A stretch of DNA of 64,000 nt from contig NC_090252.1 in the NCBI RefSeq assembly GCF_037325665.1, forward strand, positions 71,093,108 to 71,157,107, given 5' to 3'. The translations under genes were made by a program, and so were the position numbers. This DNA is from Littorina saxatilis (taxonomy: Eukaryota > Mollusca > Gastropoda > Littorinimorpha > Littorinidae). The notes below the pieces were generated by a model that searched no databases, had not been told where the DNA came from, and saw only the letters and a program-made list of their open reading frames with translations. Positions 1 to 11,148 of the stretch are shown in pieces (within the stretch, counting starts at the first letter, position 1; the number at the start of each line of letters is the position of its first letter).

Positions 1-1067
1 CAATTCCCTAGTACAACAGACTCCTAAAATAATTAACCAAACAAAACTGCAATCACTGGACTACTAAAAACAGTTAAATATAGATCACCTCTAACTTCTA
101 AGTAAATTCCAATTCAGAGTCAGTACAACTACAACACAAACTCTTATTTAGTTGACACTGCCAATCCCATAGAGTAAGCAACAATACATTCACTACCTTT
201 CACATTCACTAACTAGTCTCCTAGTCGTACGGTAGTAGACTAGTACTGTACCTCTCACTCACTTTTGTCATGAATGTACAGCTTTAACTTACACTAGCTA
301 CAGTGTTCTTCTAGTTTATTACAAGCTAAAGATAAGTGTCAGTCATGACTCAATAAATCAAAAAACAAAACAAAACGCTTTTGTCAATAATTAAATGCTC
401 CAATAACCTCCAATTCTTGTTTTTTGATTTTGAATGTTGGAACGTTAGCAGTCTATCTGTGTTTTGATGTCTTCAATAAATCAATTAAAACAAGCTGCAG
501 TTGGTTACACGGATAAGAAGCGCGCCTCACAATCAAAGGATTACAGTCACTGTGTTATGAATGCATGAACTTTAGGAAGAATCACCAAGGGTACAAACTG
601 ACTCATTTTTTCACTCACCTTCATCATGGGCAAAGTAGATCATAGGTTGCACATTTCAAACAGTGCAATTCTATTACATCTTTATAATCTCCACTATGAC
701 TGTTTCAACTTGAATCATTCCAAACACTTCGAGTACTACAGATTGCTTTTGAGCACAGAGCAAGAACTTGACCAAAGTCTTTCATCTGATTCTGCGTAAA
801 CAAATGTCCATTTTAATCAGTCAAACTTTCCACGAAGTCTAATGTTACTGTTAGAAACATTTACTTCCACATTAGAACAGCACTACTCGAGTGTAGGTCT
901 CAAAAGGACACACTAATTCTGAAAAGCAAAACAAGTCATTTGTCTCCATTCCCTGATCTCTCTTGGACTGAACGAGCAATCAGTTGTGATGCTCCAAGAA
1001 GCAGCGTGAGCCTTTTGTATCAAATTTCAAACCTCTGTTCTATGGCCTGGTCAAAACTTAACATCAC
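1..1067. other. non-coding DNA, no feature recognised
   Basis: AT-rich sequence with no credible exon, RNA gene or element end on either strand. If gene A continues past the left edge, as its exon 2 donor implies, this is intron sequence of that gene. Confidence 0.5.
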
Positions 1068-1338
1068 CAGGGATGGCCAAATCTCACAATTTTAACTCGC
1101 CAGCCAGGCGAGTAACTTCAAGAAAGTCACTAGCCCGGCAGAAATGTTGCTGGCCCGGTACATAGCACAGTTGATCTGCAGTGTTTGCATGGCTTTAAAA
1201 CCCGATATTACAACCAAAAGGTTCGCATTTGACCAGAATTTTCATTGGCCAACCGGGCGTGTTGCCAGGCGGTTTCTACTAGCCCGGCGGATTTTTTACT
1301 CGCCCCTGGCGACTGGGCGGACGATTTGGCCATCCCTG
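1068..1338. mobile_element. short non-autonomous hAT-type DNA transposon with 5-bp target duplication
   Basis: Terminal inverted repeats read CAGGGATGGCCAAAT at the left and ATTTGGCCATCCCTG at the right. The five bases outside each end are identical (ATCAC at 1063-1067 and 1339-1343), a target-site duplication. The interior holds GC-rich motifs based on CTAGCCCGGC and CTCGCC and no transposase. CAGGG...CCCTG ends are typical of hAT elements; a 5-bp duplication would fit the hAT5 group (remembered from Repbase) rather than the usual 8 bp. Confidence 0.8.
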
Positions 1339-1741
1339 ATCACTAATGCTATTGCGGCTGTATTTCTCACACTCGCAGTCTGACAACGTTAAGACTTTGA
1401 TCTCTGTCTGTCACAGTTCACACTTTCATGACCCCGAAAATCAGCTGAATTATTTAAAATGAAATACTTCCACAGATCTCTGATGCATCAACAAGAATCC
1501 CTCTCTGCTGGAAGTAAAACACTCACAGATCTCTAACACTAATGACAATCCCTGACTGCAATTAAAGCCCACCCCTGGCATAATCAGCCGTCCAGTACAG
1601 CTGCAAATAATCCTTCTGGATCTAGCATTTCAATTAGTGTCAAAACTGTCAAGTCTGAACCTAATGTGAAGCAGCAAGTTTGTTGTGAGGCTTTTTCCTG
1701 CAGAACATTCAGTTGACTTTTTGCAACTTCACCAACAATGC
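1339..1741. other. non-coding DNA, no feature recognised
   Basis: No exon, RNA or element end was found between the hAT-type element and the minisatellite. Confidence 0.5.
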
Positions 1742-2157
1742 TTCCCCAAGGCCTTCAACTTCAGTATACATTGAATGATTCAATGAGTCTTCCTCCCCCA
1801 GGCCTTCAACTTCAGTATACATTTGAATGATTCAATGAGTCTTCCTCCCCAAGGCCTTCAACTTCAGTATACATTGAATGATTCAATGAGTCTTCCTCCC
1901 CAAGGCCTTCAACTTCAGTATATATTGAATGATTCAATGAGTCTTCCTCCCCCAGGCCTTCAACTTCAGTATACATTGAATGATTCAATGAGTCTTCCTC
2001 CCCAAGGCCTTCAACTTCAGTATACATTGAATGATTCAATGAGTCTTCCTCCCCAAGGCCTTCAACTTCAGTATACATTGAATGATTCAATGAGTCTTCC
2101 TCCCCAAGGCCTTCAACTTCAGTATACATTTGAATGATTCAATGAGTCTTCCTCCCC
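1742..2157. repeat. 51-bp minisatellite, about 8 units
   Basis: The unit is about 51 bp and contains CCAAGGCCTTCAACTTCAG followed by TATACATTGAATGATTCAAT. Copies differ by single bases, mainly CCCCAA versus CCCCCA, and some carry an extra T. Because 51 is a multiple of three and the unit lacks stops in two frames, both strands show about 105-codon open frames of a 17-residue repeat. These are by-products of the repeat; no splice site or start context supports a protein. Confidence 0.9.
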
Positions 2158-2466
2158 CCAAAATACTCAATTTCATCTTCCTTCCACAAATTTACTCTAT
2201 TTCATCTTCCTCAGTCCTGCCATATAAATACTCCATCTCATCTTCCTGACATACAAAATACTCCATCTCATCTTCCTGCCACAAACATACTCCATCTCAT
2301 CTTCCTGCCACAAACATACTCCATCTCATCTTCCTGCCACAAAAATACTCCATCTCATCTTCCTGCCACAAACATACTCAGTTTCATCTTCTGGCCACAA
2401 AAATACTCCATTTCATTTTCCTGACATACAAAATACTCCATTTCATCTTCTTGCCACAAGTACTCC
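2158..2466. repeat. degenerate 29-bp minisatellite, about 10 units
   Basis: Units follow the pattern CCACAAACATACTCCATCTC plus ATCTTCCTG. The centre is well conserved and the edges are degenerate. It abuts the 51-bp array but is unrelated in sequence, so two tandem arrays arose side by side. Confidence 0.85.
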
Positions 2467-3179
2467 ACAATCGATTTCAATTTTCATATTCCATATTGAA
2501 TCTTCCTACCACTATCATCTCAGTGCCACTAAACTACTCTATTCATCTCCCAACCACAAACAACTGTCCAATTCACAACATGACATGTTGCAACTGCTTG
2601 TCGAGAACTAATACTGTGGACTGACTGTGACTCAGAAGAATGGCAGGTTTGACTAAAGCCCTTATTCCCCCAGAGCGCCAAATACCAACTGCTTAAGCAG
2701 TATCAAATGCAGATCCCTGAAACATGTGCTCTACACAATGATATACACATATCTTTTTCCATTTCTACTATGGTCGAGCATTAATAATTTCCAAAAACTT
2801 GCAGTAGTTACTTTGCTACCATTTTTTCAAGTTTGAAATTGCAAGTTACCATCCATGCCATGGGGGTAAATGGGTTAAAACCAAACATCAAATGAATACA
2901 ACTCTTGACAGCCAGTGCATTGAGCCCTCCTTATGACAAGAAAACCTAGACAAACTGAACAGCTTACATCCACAACGCCATGATTTTTTAACCAGCTCAC
3001 AACCAAATGCAAGACAAAATTCTCTTGTAGTTGTACCCCAAAAGACAACATAGCAGGAAAAAAAACACCTATTCATAGGGTTGATGACCGATTGTAATAC
3101 GGGTGAGAAGTTATGGGGGTGAGGCCAGGGGGGAGTCAGTGTGTACCATTGGGTGGCAAGAACAAGGAACTGGTCCTAC
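2467..3179 (-). other. intron of gene A after exon 2, nothing else recognised
   Basis: On the minus strand this follows the exon 2 donor (GTAGGA beginning at 3179). No further finger exon is visible down to base 1, so the acceptor of the next exon should lie outside the window. Confidence 0.55.
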
Positions 3180-4178
3180 CTTTCATCTCCTGGTTGTGCA
3201 CCCTCTTCATGTGGACGTTGTAGCCCTTGACGCTGGTAAACTCCTTGCTGCAAGTGGTGCATCGCGGTACTTCCTTGCCCTCCGCTTTCACACGCTTCTT
3301 TTTGGGAGAAGATTTTTCTTCTTTTGTTTTATGTTCTGCACTTCTTCTCGTTCGCTTTGTCTTTTCTGGGGTCCCTCTGGGACGACCTCGTTTTCTCTTG
3401 GGCCGTGAGCCAGCTTCTTCCTCCCTGTAATCATCATCATCTTCATGCCAAGAATCATCACTGTTCTTATTCTTGCCTGTGGCAGACTCTGTTTCTGTCT
3501 CTGAGGACGACCAGTCCATGGGGTCCATGTCTTGCTCCCCACTCTGGTCATCATCCTGCTTCTCCTCCTCCTCCACCACTTTCTTTGGCGTCTCCTCTTT
3601 CTCCTTCTTGATTTTCACCTTCAGTTTCACAGGGGGCTTCTTCTTGACCGCGATCTTAGCGGCCTTCTTGGCTCGAGCACTTTTAGGTCCACGTAGCAGA
3701 GACTTTTTCTTAGGCGCAGGGGAAGGTTTAGGCTTGGGCTTGGACTTAGAAACAGGCACATATTCTTCATCATCGTCATCCATGTCATCGTCCTCGTCAT
3801 CATCTTCATCCTCATTTTCTACATCGTCGGGCAAGGTATTGTCATTGTCTTCATCGTCATCATCCCCAGGAGGGAGAGGCACAGGGCGGAATCCAGGTTC
3901 AGGGGTGAAGGAGGAAGGAGCAGTAGAGGGCGGCGGAGCTTTCTGGAATGGAGCGGTGCTGTCTGAGGAAGCTGCCTTGGTGGAGGGACCGGTGGCAGTG
4001 GCTGTGGAGGCAGGGGTGGAGGAGGGTGGTGGTGGCAAACTGAGAGCAGATGATGTGTTCTGCATGTCCTCTGTGACGGGGACGATGAGCGATGTGTCGT
4101 CTGGGGGAGGCACCGGAATATCCAGCAGGGCCAGGAAACTCAGAATGCGTGATGCCCCAGCCCCATACATCAGCAGAT
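3180..4178 (-). CDS. gene A exon 2: end of Mutator-like module, acidic/basic linker, AT-hook and first C2H2 finger
   Basis: The exon is bounded by TTACAG at 4184-4179 and the donor G|GTAGGA at 3180/3179; both borders are phase 1. It joins exon 1 at an Asn codon and reads NLLMYGAGASRILSFL...LDIPVPPPDD, completing the transposase-derived module. Then come a Pro/Ser/Thr-rich stretch, a long Asp/Glu run, Lys-rich blocks (PKPKPKPSPAPKKK), an AT-hook core (KRKRGRPRG) and one C2H2 finger (CTTCSKEF...HMKRVH) just before the donor. About 333 codons. The layout suggests a chromatin-bound nuclear DNA-binding factor. More fingers are expected in exons beyond the left edge. If the donor were skipped, translation would stop 14 codons later at 3136. 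Product family not recognised. Confidence 0.85.
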
Positions 4179-4220
4179 CTGTAACATTATAAACAAGGTT
4201 AAAAGAGTTTGTCAGACGCA

Positions 4221-4405
4221 TTCTTTCTTTATTTGGTGTTTAACGTCGTTTTCAACCACGAAGGTTATATCGCGACGGGGGAAGGGGGGAGATGGGATAG
4301 AGCCACTTGTCAATTGTTTCTTGTTCACAAAAGCACAAATCAAAAATTTGCTCCAGGGGCTTGCAACGTAGTACTATATGTGCACGTCCTAGATACTGGG
4401 AAATA
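4221..4405 (-). mobile_element. SINE-like retroposon, 5'-truncated, next to a splice acceptor
   Basis: Read on the minus strand it ends with GGTTGAAAACGACGTTAAAC and ACCAAATAAAGAAAG, the same 3' end as the full copy at 63118-63724, and shares the segment around TTGCAAGCCCCTGGAGCAA. Its tail lies only 42 bases upstream of the gene A exon 2 acceptor and in sense orientation, so the natural branch-point region may have been displaced or replaced. Confidence 0.8.
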
Positions 4406-5685
4406 CTATGGGTTGTCAACTTTGAATGACTGTCACAATATCTCTGAGCAATGGATGACAAAGGGGATGCTTTGATGTCAAAGGGGATGGATTTGACTTA
4501 CTGTAACAACCAAGTTTGGGTTTCCAAACATTGCTGTGGGTTTTAAACGATTTAATTTTTAGCCAAAATGCCCCCAAAACAGCACCTAAAACTGGGACAA
4601 AAATACACCAGTCTGTGTTGCAGCTGTACATAATGGAGAACAAAGCTCTGTGAATTTTATTGTGATGTTTATGGGTCAGCTGAAGGATTATTCTCGACAT
4701 ACACACTCAAGAATTACATCCATTTTTCTTCTTCTGGGAGTTTGATCGGTGAAGAAAACGCGTTATCGTGCGTTACATTGGTTTCCAGTTTCGACGTCAG
4801 TACGAAGTATGATCCCCCCTACACGGGAACCCTTCAAATAGTTCACTTTTAGGATTTAATCATTTCAAAGACATTTTCTTTTCATAACACAACACGGCGT
4901 TATGAAACCCTTTCCTCTGAGCTTTTAATCACAGATGTTGGTAACCTACTCCTCTTTCGTTTTTTTCAGTAACGCACGACAACGCAGCCAGCGTTAACAT
5001 GTAGTCTCGGTTGTCCCGTGAAAGTCGTGCGTTGGACCAAAACAGCCCAGTGGAAATTTCCACTGATGACGTTTTGACACGGGTCACGTGAATACTAACT
5101 GAGAATTTTGCTACAAACACGCGTCGGTTTCCGGTTTTTGGAATGAAACGCACGCTCGATGTCATCGTATCCTCACTGTTCGAACGCCGATTTCGAATCA
5201 CAGTAGGCCTTCCCAACTGTTTGATGGTAACTGAAGTCTTCCCTAATGATTTTGATACGTAGTCATTGTTACTGTTTCCAATATTTATAAGAATAAAGCA
5301 AGATACAATGCATATTTCAAGCCACAAGCATGCTCACAAGTGGCGCCATTTTGAAATGTTCGTTTCTTCTGTAACATACGATCGACGATCGGACAATGCA
5401 CTTATTTAACAACCGTTTTAAGAGCATGTTAAAAACTATTTTGCATTCTCTTTTATATGCTTTTTGAAAGAACTGAGTGCTTTGTTTCACTTTTATTGGG
5501 TTTTACTAAATGATGTTATTCCTGTTGTGCGCTACGAAGAACCGGAAGTTTACAGCGAAAGCAAGGTCAGATCGTTTCCTGTGAAACGCACACAAGCTTC
5601 GCTCGATGTTTTAGTATGAGACAAGCACAAAAACACACAAAATATGCGCCTAAAGCAACATTGCCTTACTTATTGTTACTCACTG
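4406..5685. other. intronic DNA, no feature recognised
   Basis: Contains short open frames on both strands without family resemblance or exon borders. Nothing supportable was found. Confidence 0.45.
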
Positions 5686-6449
5686 CAGTGATGTACATTT
5701 TAGTCGGTCTCCGGTCTCTGACCGATCCAATTTCCCCAGGACCTATAGCTTTAACCCCAGCAGGACACAGGTCCGATTAACCTACAGAAGAAGTGGTCAA
5801 GGGTCCGATTGTTTTTGACAATGAAGCGGACATGCGGACTGTTCAATTTTCAAGAGGAAAGCTTGTTTCGGTTTTGCCAAGCGAAAGTAAACACTGCGTG
5901 AGGAAAGCTGGTTTCGGTTTTGCCAAGCGAAAGTATGCACTGCGTGTGACCAGTTTGTTGAGTGAACGAGGCACCATATGGGATCTGATTCTTTGAATTA
6001 ATTTATCCTCAAGTTGGATCAAGAAGAAAAAAAGAAAACCGAACCCATATGGTGCCTCGAGTGCATTCATTGGCTCAGCAATAAATCATTGAGAGAGGAT
6101 TCAGTGCACAGAACTTGGTGTGCACGGCTCGAAGAAACCGATTGTGTGTCAAAACCCAGGACATGATCCTGAAAGCAAAACTTGAGGGACCCGCAGAACG
6201 GTCAGATGCCTACCTGAAAAACATTGTCGACAGATGGGCAGTGAAAAAAACCCGACAACTGTTCAAATAACTTTGAAATGTGATTCAATCCTTTGAGTAT
6301 CTAGTCATGACTGAAAAATCTTTTTAAATGCGGTTTTACGAGTCGTGTTTTTGTCCTATTAAAATTGCAATCTCAGGACACTGTGTCCTATTGATTTTCA
6401 GTCTTCAGGACAATTGTCCTAAAGGCTGCTAGAAAAATGTACATCACTG
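5686..6449. mobile_element. hAT-like non-autonomous element with 6-bp flanking repeat
   Basis: Ends are CAGTGATGTACATTTT and AAAAATGTACATCACTG, an inverted pair. TCACTG flanks both sides (5680-5685 and 6450-6455). Inside is an inverted pair around GAGGCACCATATGGG and CCCATATGGTGCCTC, and GGACAATTGTCC-type motifs seen again in other hAT-type pieces of the window. No transposase is left. Confidence 0.65.
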
Positions 6450-7020
6450 TCACTGTATTTAATTTTAGGGATTCTTGATTAACTGATCTTTTGTGTAGCT
6501 TGATTTCTTAACATTATGTGTTATGGTTTCCATGTAACTCACGCCAATATTCTCTCTGCATACTTACTATCAGTGAGCACACTACCAAAATTTTTTACTT
6601 GCTAAAAAGTATCTATCTCATCTCAAAACAGAAAGGGGTAACATGAATGCAAATGGCTTGCTATGACTGACAAATGAAACTTTTGTCCCTGGAAATTGCG
6701 TGGGTTACGGTTTCCACTTTAGTCTCATATCTGGCCACCTTATACTTACCAATAATTTTAAACTTTTCTGCACAAAGCAGTTATATATTAATATTGTCTA
6801 CATGCCATAAGCAATCAGTGAAATAAAATTCCTTTTGTTGGAGATAAAAGCCCAAAGTGGAAACCATGTAACCCACGACATCAAACGTACTACACGCATA
6901 TACATGCCGTTTCTAGAATAATGCTTAAACATAAGGCCTTCTCATTGATGAATTAATTTGAAGGACAGTCTGTTGTACGTGAAAAAGTGTTTTTTACTCC
7001 ATTTAGTCATGCTTTTTTTT
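6450..7020. other. intronic DNA, no feature recognised
   Basis: AT-rich and without exon-like frames. Two similar phrases based on GTGGAAACCATGTAACCCACG, at about 6700-6720 and 6857-6880 in opposite orientation, hint at a decayed palindromic element. Confidence 0.4.
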
Positions 7021-7140
7021 CTGGTGTCCATGTCCCATAGTTGTGACCCAGTATCTAGGATGTGCACATGTATTACCTTACTGGGAGAATCCAAGTTTCC
7101 AGTACAAAGGACTTAACATTTTTTACATACTTTGTCAGAC
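7021..7140 (-). mobile_element. SINE-like retroposon fragment
   Basis: The minus strand matches the middle of the 63118-63724 retroposon (AGTCCTTTGTACTGGAAACT followed by TTCTCCCAGTAAGGT). Both ends are missing. Confidence 0.6.
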
Positions 7141-7208
7141 GCAAAAATGCATACCAATCCAAGCAACCTATTAAACTGATGTATTGATGTTTATATCAGT
7201 TAACTTAA

Positions 7209-7835
7209 CCTTCACCGGATCACACTTTGGGCAACACAGTCCAGATGATGTGGGTTGTGTACGACTCATATTTTCCAAAGATAGATTCAACATAAAAAGT
7301 ATGGTTCGTACACGACCTTTGCCATCCGAATAAGAATGAGTGAGTAATGAGAGATTGATTTTATACGCTCCGCTTGGCACACCGAAGAAGAAAAGTGATG
7401 TGCTTGTTGTTATTAACCTTCACTGGATCACGCTTTGCACTACACAGTCTAGATGATACTTTCCAAAGATGGGTTCAACATAAAAAGTATGGGTTGTACA
7501 CGACCTACACCATTCGAATAGGAATAAACGTTTCGCCGCCTCTTTGCAGAGTACCGGTCGTACACGACCCTGCCATCCGTATAAGGATTAACAGTGTAAA
7601 ATTCCTTACGTAATTCCATATGGGTCGTCCATGACCCACATCATCCAGGCTGTGTAGTTCAAATTATGTCATCGTTTATTTGTTTGTTTACAAAGATAAT
7701 CTTTCAAAAGTTGGGCAATAGGAAGGTCGTATGGTGATCGGAGATTACATGAAGTCTCAATTAAAAACTGCAAATAGTTTCAGAAATAAATATGATTTTG
7801 TGAGGCTCAGGGTTGTCCACGACCCACGGTGAAGG
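7209..7835. mobile_element. TTAA-target (piggyBac-like) MITE with a duplicated left end
   Basis: Starts CCTTCACCGGATCAC after TTAA (7205-7208) and ends CACGGTGAAGG before TTAA (7836-7839). A second left end, TTAA then CCTTCACTGGATCACG, starts at 7417, and the two ~210-bp left segments are homologous. The structure is either a tandem duplication or one copy inserted beside another. Several GTCGT(A/C)CACGAC palindromes lie inside. No coding capacity. Confidence 0.75.
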
Positions 7836-8086
7836 TTAAGACCAAAAAACATTTTATCTAAGTTTCTGATTCCTAAATGAGTAAATCTAACCTATTTTTT
7901 TCTCCTGACATATAACTTTTTTCATCCTTCAAAAAAAAAAAAAATAGAAAAACAAATCGATTTAACACGGAAAGTTACTCTTCTCTGACCCAGAAGACAC
8001 AGCTGGCACGATTTGCAGCCAATATAAAGCCACATGCACCTTTGAAAATAAGATAAAAACTAAAAACTTCATTGTGAAGCCATATA

Positions 8087-9041
8087 CAGTGGAACCTCCC
8101 GTAACGACCTCTCCCAAGAACGACCCCCTCCTTTTGCCGACCGAATTTCTCGGCACGGATGCCTTTTACTATGTAACTAACCTCCCAAGAACGACGAGCT
8201 CTGTTTTCAGACGACCGACCTAATATCAAAGGGTCAATAACGACTTTGACCTTTTTATCAGCGAGTGTCAAAGTTCGTAATTGCCCAGCACACGCACGCG
8301 ATTAGTCATGCATCAAGAGTCAGGAGTGGTGGTCTGTGGTCAGCGGTGCGTGCAGGTCTAGTGGTCTATGGCTTTCCTCTTCTCATCTTTTGCTGTCACA
8401 ATTGAATGACTGCCCTTGAAGTAGGGGAAGGGGAGTGGAGGGGAGGGGAGAGAAAGGGAGTGGAAGGTGTTGGTAGGCGCAGTTTGAACAACAACTCAAT
8501 AATGAAGGTGTCAATATTGCCCGCCTACCCCATGGTGTTCTTTTTGGCTAGTTTGTTTGCGTAGACCTGTATTCTGTGATTTTGTGCTCACCACCTGTGT
8601 AGATGAATAATCCTGAATAAACAATGGAAACACTCCCCTTGACTTGAGTTTGTGTGTTGTTTTGTGTCAAAGCGCTCTGTCTTAGTTCAACTTCATTTTA
8701 CATTTTGAGAGGTTGTGTGTTAACATGGCGACTCCAACAAACAAAAACACAGATTTTGCAGTCTCATTGTGTTTAATTCTGTGCGTGTGTGTCACTGTGT
8801 GTGTTTGTGTGTGCGTGCGTGTGTGTGTGTGTGTTATCTGCCTGTTTTCAAATGGGAGCAAAAATGGTATTTATAACGAACCCAAATCCCTACGGAAAAT
8901 CAAAGACTTAACAGTTAACTGCACAACAGTTGCCTCCCCTGTCAAAAAAATTAAAACCTCCCAAACTCCCAATAAAAAACCCTCCTTTTTACGACCGATT
9001 TCTCTGGACATTTTCAAGGTCGTTAGTGGAAGGTTTTACTG
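8087..9041. mobile_element. pogo/Tigger-like Tc1-mariner element, internally degraded
   Basis: Ends CAGTGGAACCTCCCGTAACG and, at the right, CGTTAGTGGAAGGTTTTACTG form inverted repeats, flanked by TA on both sides (8085-8086, 9042-9043). CAGTNNAACCT ends with a TA duplication are characteristic of the pogo/Tigger branch. The middle holds a GT microsatellite (about 8785-8830) and no recognisable DDE frame. Confidence 0.75.
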
Positions 9042-9275
9042 TATATCAAAACATATAGTCTGTCTGTCAGCCTAAAACTAAAACATCCCCACTAAAAACC
9101 AGTTATCACAGTTACAATGCAGTGTTGTTGCCAGGCCTCGGTCTTCGGTCTCTGACGCATTCCTTTCTGATTTGATGCATTGGACCTAGCCTTGTCCGGT
9201 CGATGGACCGATAGTTTTTACGTTTTGGTGGTCAACTGACCGATACATATTCGTACAAGGCGGACAAGGTCTGCA

Positions 9276-9663
9276 ATGAATGGAATAGGAGTTGCAAAGT
9301 CGGAAAACAAACCCCGATCGAAATGCTCATGTTCGCTACGAGTGAAAATGCACTCGGTGCCGAGTTTGTGTTTGTCGCCATTGACACTCGAGGCTGCGTT
9401 TACAGAAATGCCCGATCCAGCCGGTGTACCTATTTACCGAAAACGGCGCAAACAGCGGAAAGTTCATCAATATAATACTACGGCATGGTAATGCGAAGAT
9501 CAGGCAGGAGCTCTACATTTGCACACCGGGCACTGTATTGGAAAGGGTAGGCCAGGAATGTCAGGCTCTTTCTCCTCGCAGAGTTTATGAACAATTAAAA
9601 CTAGGAATGCCAAAGGACTTGAAACAGGTTCAGAATAAGAAGGATAGGGAAAAACGGGAATAG
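9276..9663 (+). pseudogene. probable relic of a transposase N-terminus (MULE-like)
   Basis: Two overlapping plus-strand frames meet near 9424-9490. The second reads LSPRRVYEQLKLGMPKDLKQ then VQNKKDREKRE and stops at 9663. A Pro-Arg-x-Val-Tyr...Gln-Val-x-Asn-Lys stretch is a feature I associate with the region before the catalytic domain in animal MULE proteins. No catalytic residues follow, because the GACTCAC-ended element begins 50 bases later. The family call is weak. Confidence 0.35.
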
Positions 9664-9711
9664 CCTGAAAATGTTGCAAAAAAAGTTGCTAAAAGTTGCA
9701 ACAAAGTTGTA

Positions 9712-10533
9712 ACAAGAAGGGCAAAGCCCATACGACTCACATGCTTGACCTTGACATGACCTTGACCTTCAGGGTCAAGGTCAAATAACTAAACCTAGCA
9801 ATGACATCATACACTAAGAACTGCTTTACACATTTTTCCTACCAAAATACATGTGACCTTGACCCACCCAAGGTCAAGGTCATCCAAGGTCATGCAACAC
9901 AAAGCTGTTAATTCAAGACATAGGAAGTACAATGGTGCTTATTGGCTCTTTCTACCATGAGATATGGTCACTTTTAGTGGTTCACTACCTTATTTTGGTC
10001 ACATTTCATAAGGGTCAAAGTGACCTTGACCATGATCATATGTGACCAAATGTGTCTCATGATGAAAGCATAACATGTGCCCCACATAATTTTTAAGTTT
10101 GAAACAGTTATCTTCCATAGTTCAGGGTCAAGGTCACTTCAAAATATGTATACAATCCAACTTTGAAGAGCTCCTGTGACCTTGACCTTGAAGCAAGGTA
10201 AACCAAACTGGTATCAAAAGATGGGGCTTACTTTGCCCTATATATCATATATAGGTGAGGTATTGAATCTCAAAAACTTCAGAGAAAATGTGAAAAATGT
10301 GAAAAATAGCTGGTTTTTAGGCAACATTTATGGCCCCTGCGACCTTGACCTTGAAGCAAGGTCAAGATGCTATGTATGTTTTTTGGGGCCTTGTCATCAT
10401 ACACCATCTTGCCAAATTTGGTACTGATAGACTGAATAGTGTCCAAGAAATATCCAACGTTAAAGTTTTCCGGACGGACGGACGACTCGGGTGAGTACAT
10501 AGACTCACTTTTGCTTCGCATGTGAGTCAAAAA
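9712..10533. mobile_element. non-autonomous element, copy 1, GACTCAC ends, rich in GACCTTGACC
   Basis: Begins AACAAGAAGGGCAAAGCCCA with a GGGC-aaa-GCCC hairpin and ends in the palindrome GACTCAC...GTGAGTC near 10505-10528. A nearly identical direct copy lies at 15730-16531. The interior has many TGACCTTGACC motifs, and no protein is encoded. A hairpin at one end and a short palindrome at the other would suit a Helentron-like or MITE-like element; superfamily not settled. Confidence 0.75.
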
Positions 10534-10689
10534 AACAAATTGCAACAAAGGTGCAAACAAACTTGCAAAAAAGTTGCAAACACATATAATCTAATAATTG
10601 TTTCGCTATTTTCGGTAAATAGTTCGACCCGATCCAGCGAAAGGGACGCTACTCTGTTGTACGATTTTTTTCGACGATCGCTGATCGAT

Positions 10690-11000
10690 AAACATTAACA
10701 TGCCGCCGAAAAAATTTAAAGCCCGTTGAAGGGCAGAAAACACTAGCAGCGTTCAATTTCAAACAGACTCAAGCCAAAACACCACTTGAAAATGAAATGA
10801 GTGAGAAGGAACCGGAGGTAAGCGACAAAACTGAAATAGAACCTTCACAAGGCAAGAAAACAAAAACAAAATATGTCTGACACATTTCGGATTCGTGGTT
10901 GAAGCTGTATCCATGGCTGGTTTGTGAAAACGATGTAATGTAAAAGATAGATTTAACTCCGGACTGTAAGTTATTTTGCATTGCATGTATCAAAGGTATG
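10690..11000 (+). pseudogene. relic of hAT-type transposase N-terminus
   Basis: In one frame ISDSWLKLYPWLVCENDVM is followed by a stop and then KIDLTPDCKLFCIACIKG. A Trp-Leu-x-x-Tyr-Pro-Trp-Leu stretch followed by a Cys-x2-Cys is typical of the start of hAT/ZNF862-like transposases, where it precedes the BED/TTF finger. Stops and missing flanks show it is dead. Confidence 0.45.
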
Positions 11001-11148
11001 GCGGTACAATTTGGACCTATTGTTTTTTTAAAGCTAGGACATTTGGACCTATTGGTTTTTTTTTAGGGAGGTCCAAATGACCTACATGTATTGTCTTCTT
11101 AGGCTGGCAACAACACTGACAATGAGTAACGTCTAGCCAAAACCTTAA

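Noticed and set aside
1812-2137. Repeat proteins on both strands (units MYTEVEGLGEEDSLNHS and SLPPQGLQLQYTLNDSM)
   Set aside because: By-products of the 51-bp minisatellite; no exon borders, and nothing outside the array belongs to the frame.
3473-4192. 239-codon plus-strand Ser-rich frame
   Set aside because: Antisense of the acidic and Lys-rich linker of gene A exon 2.
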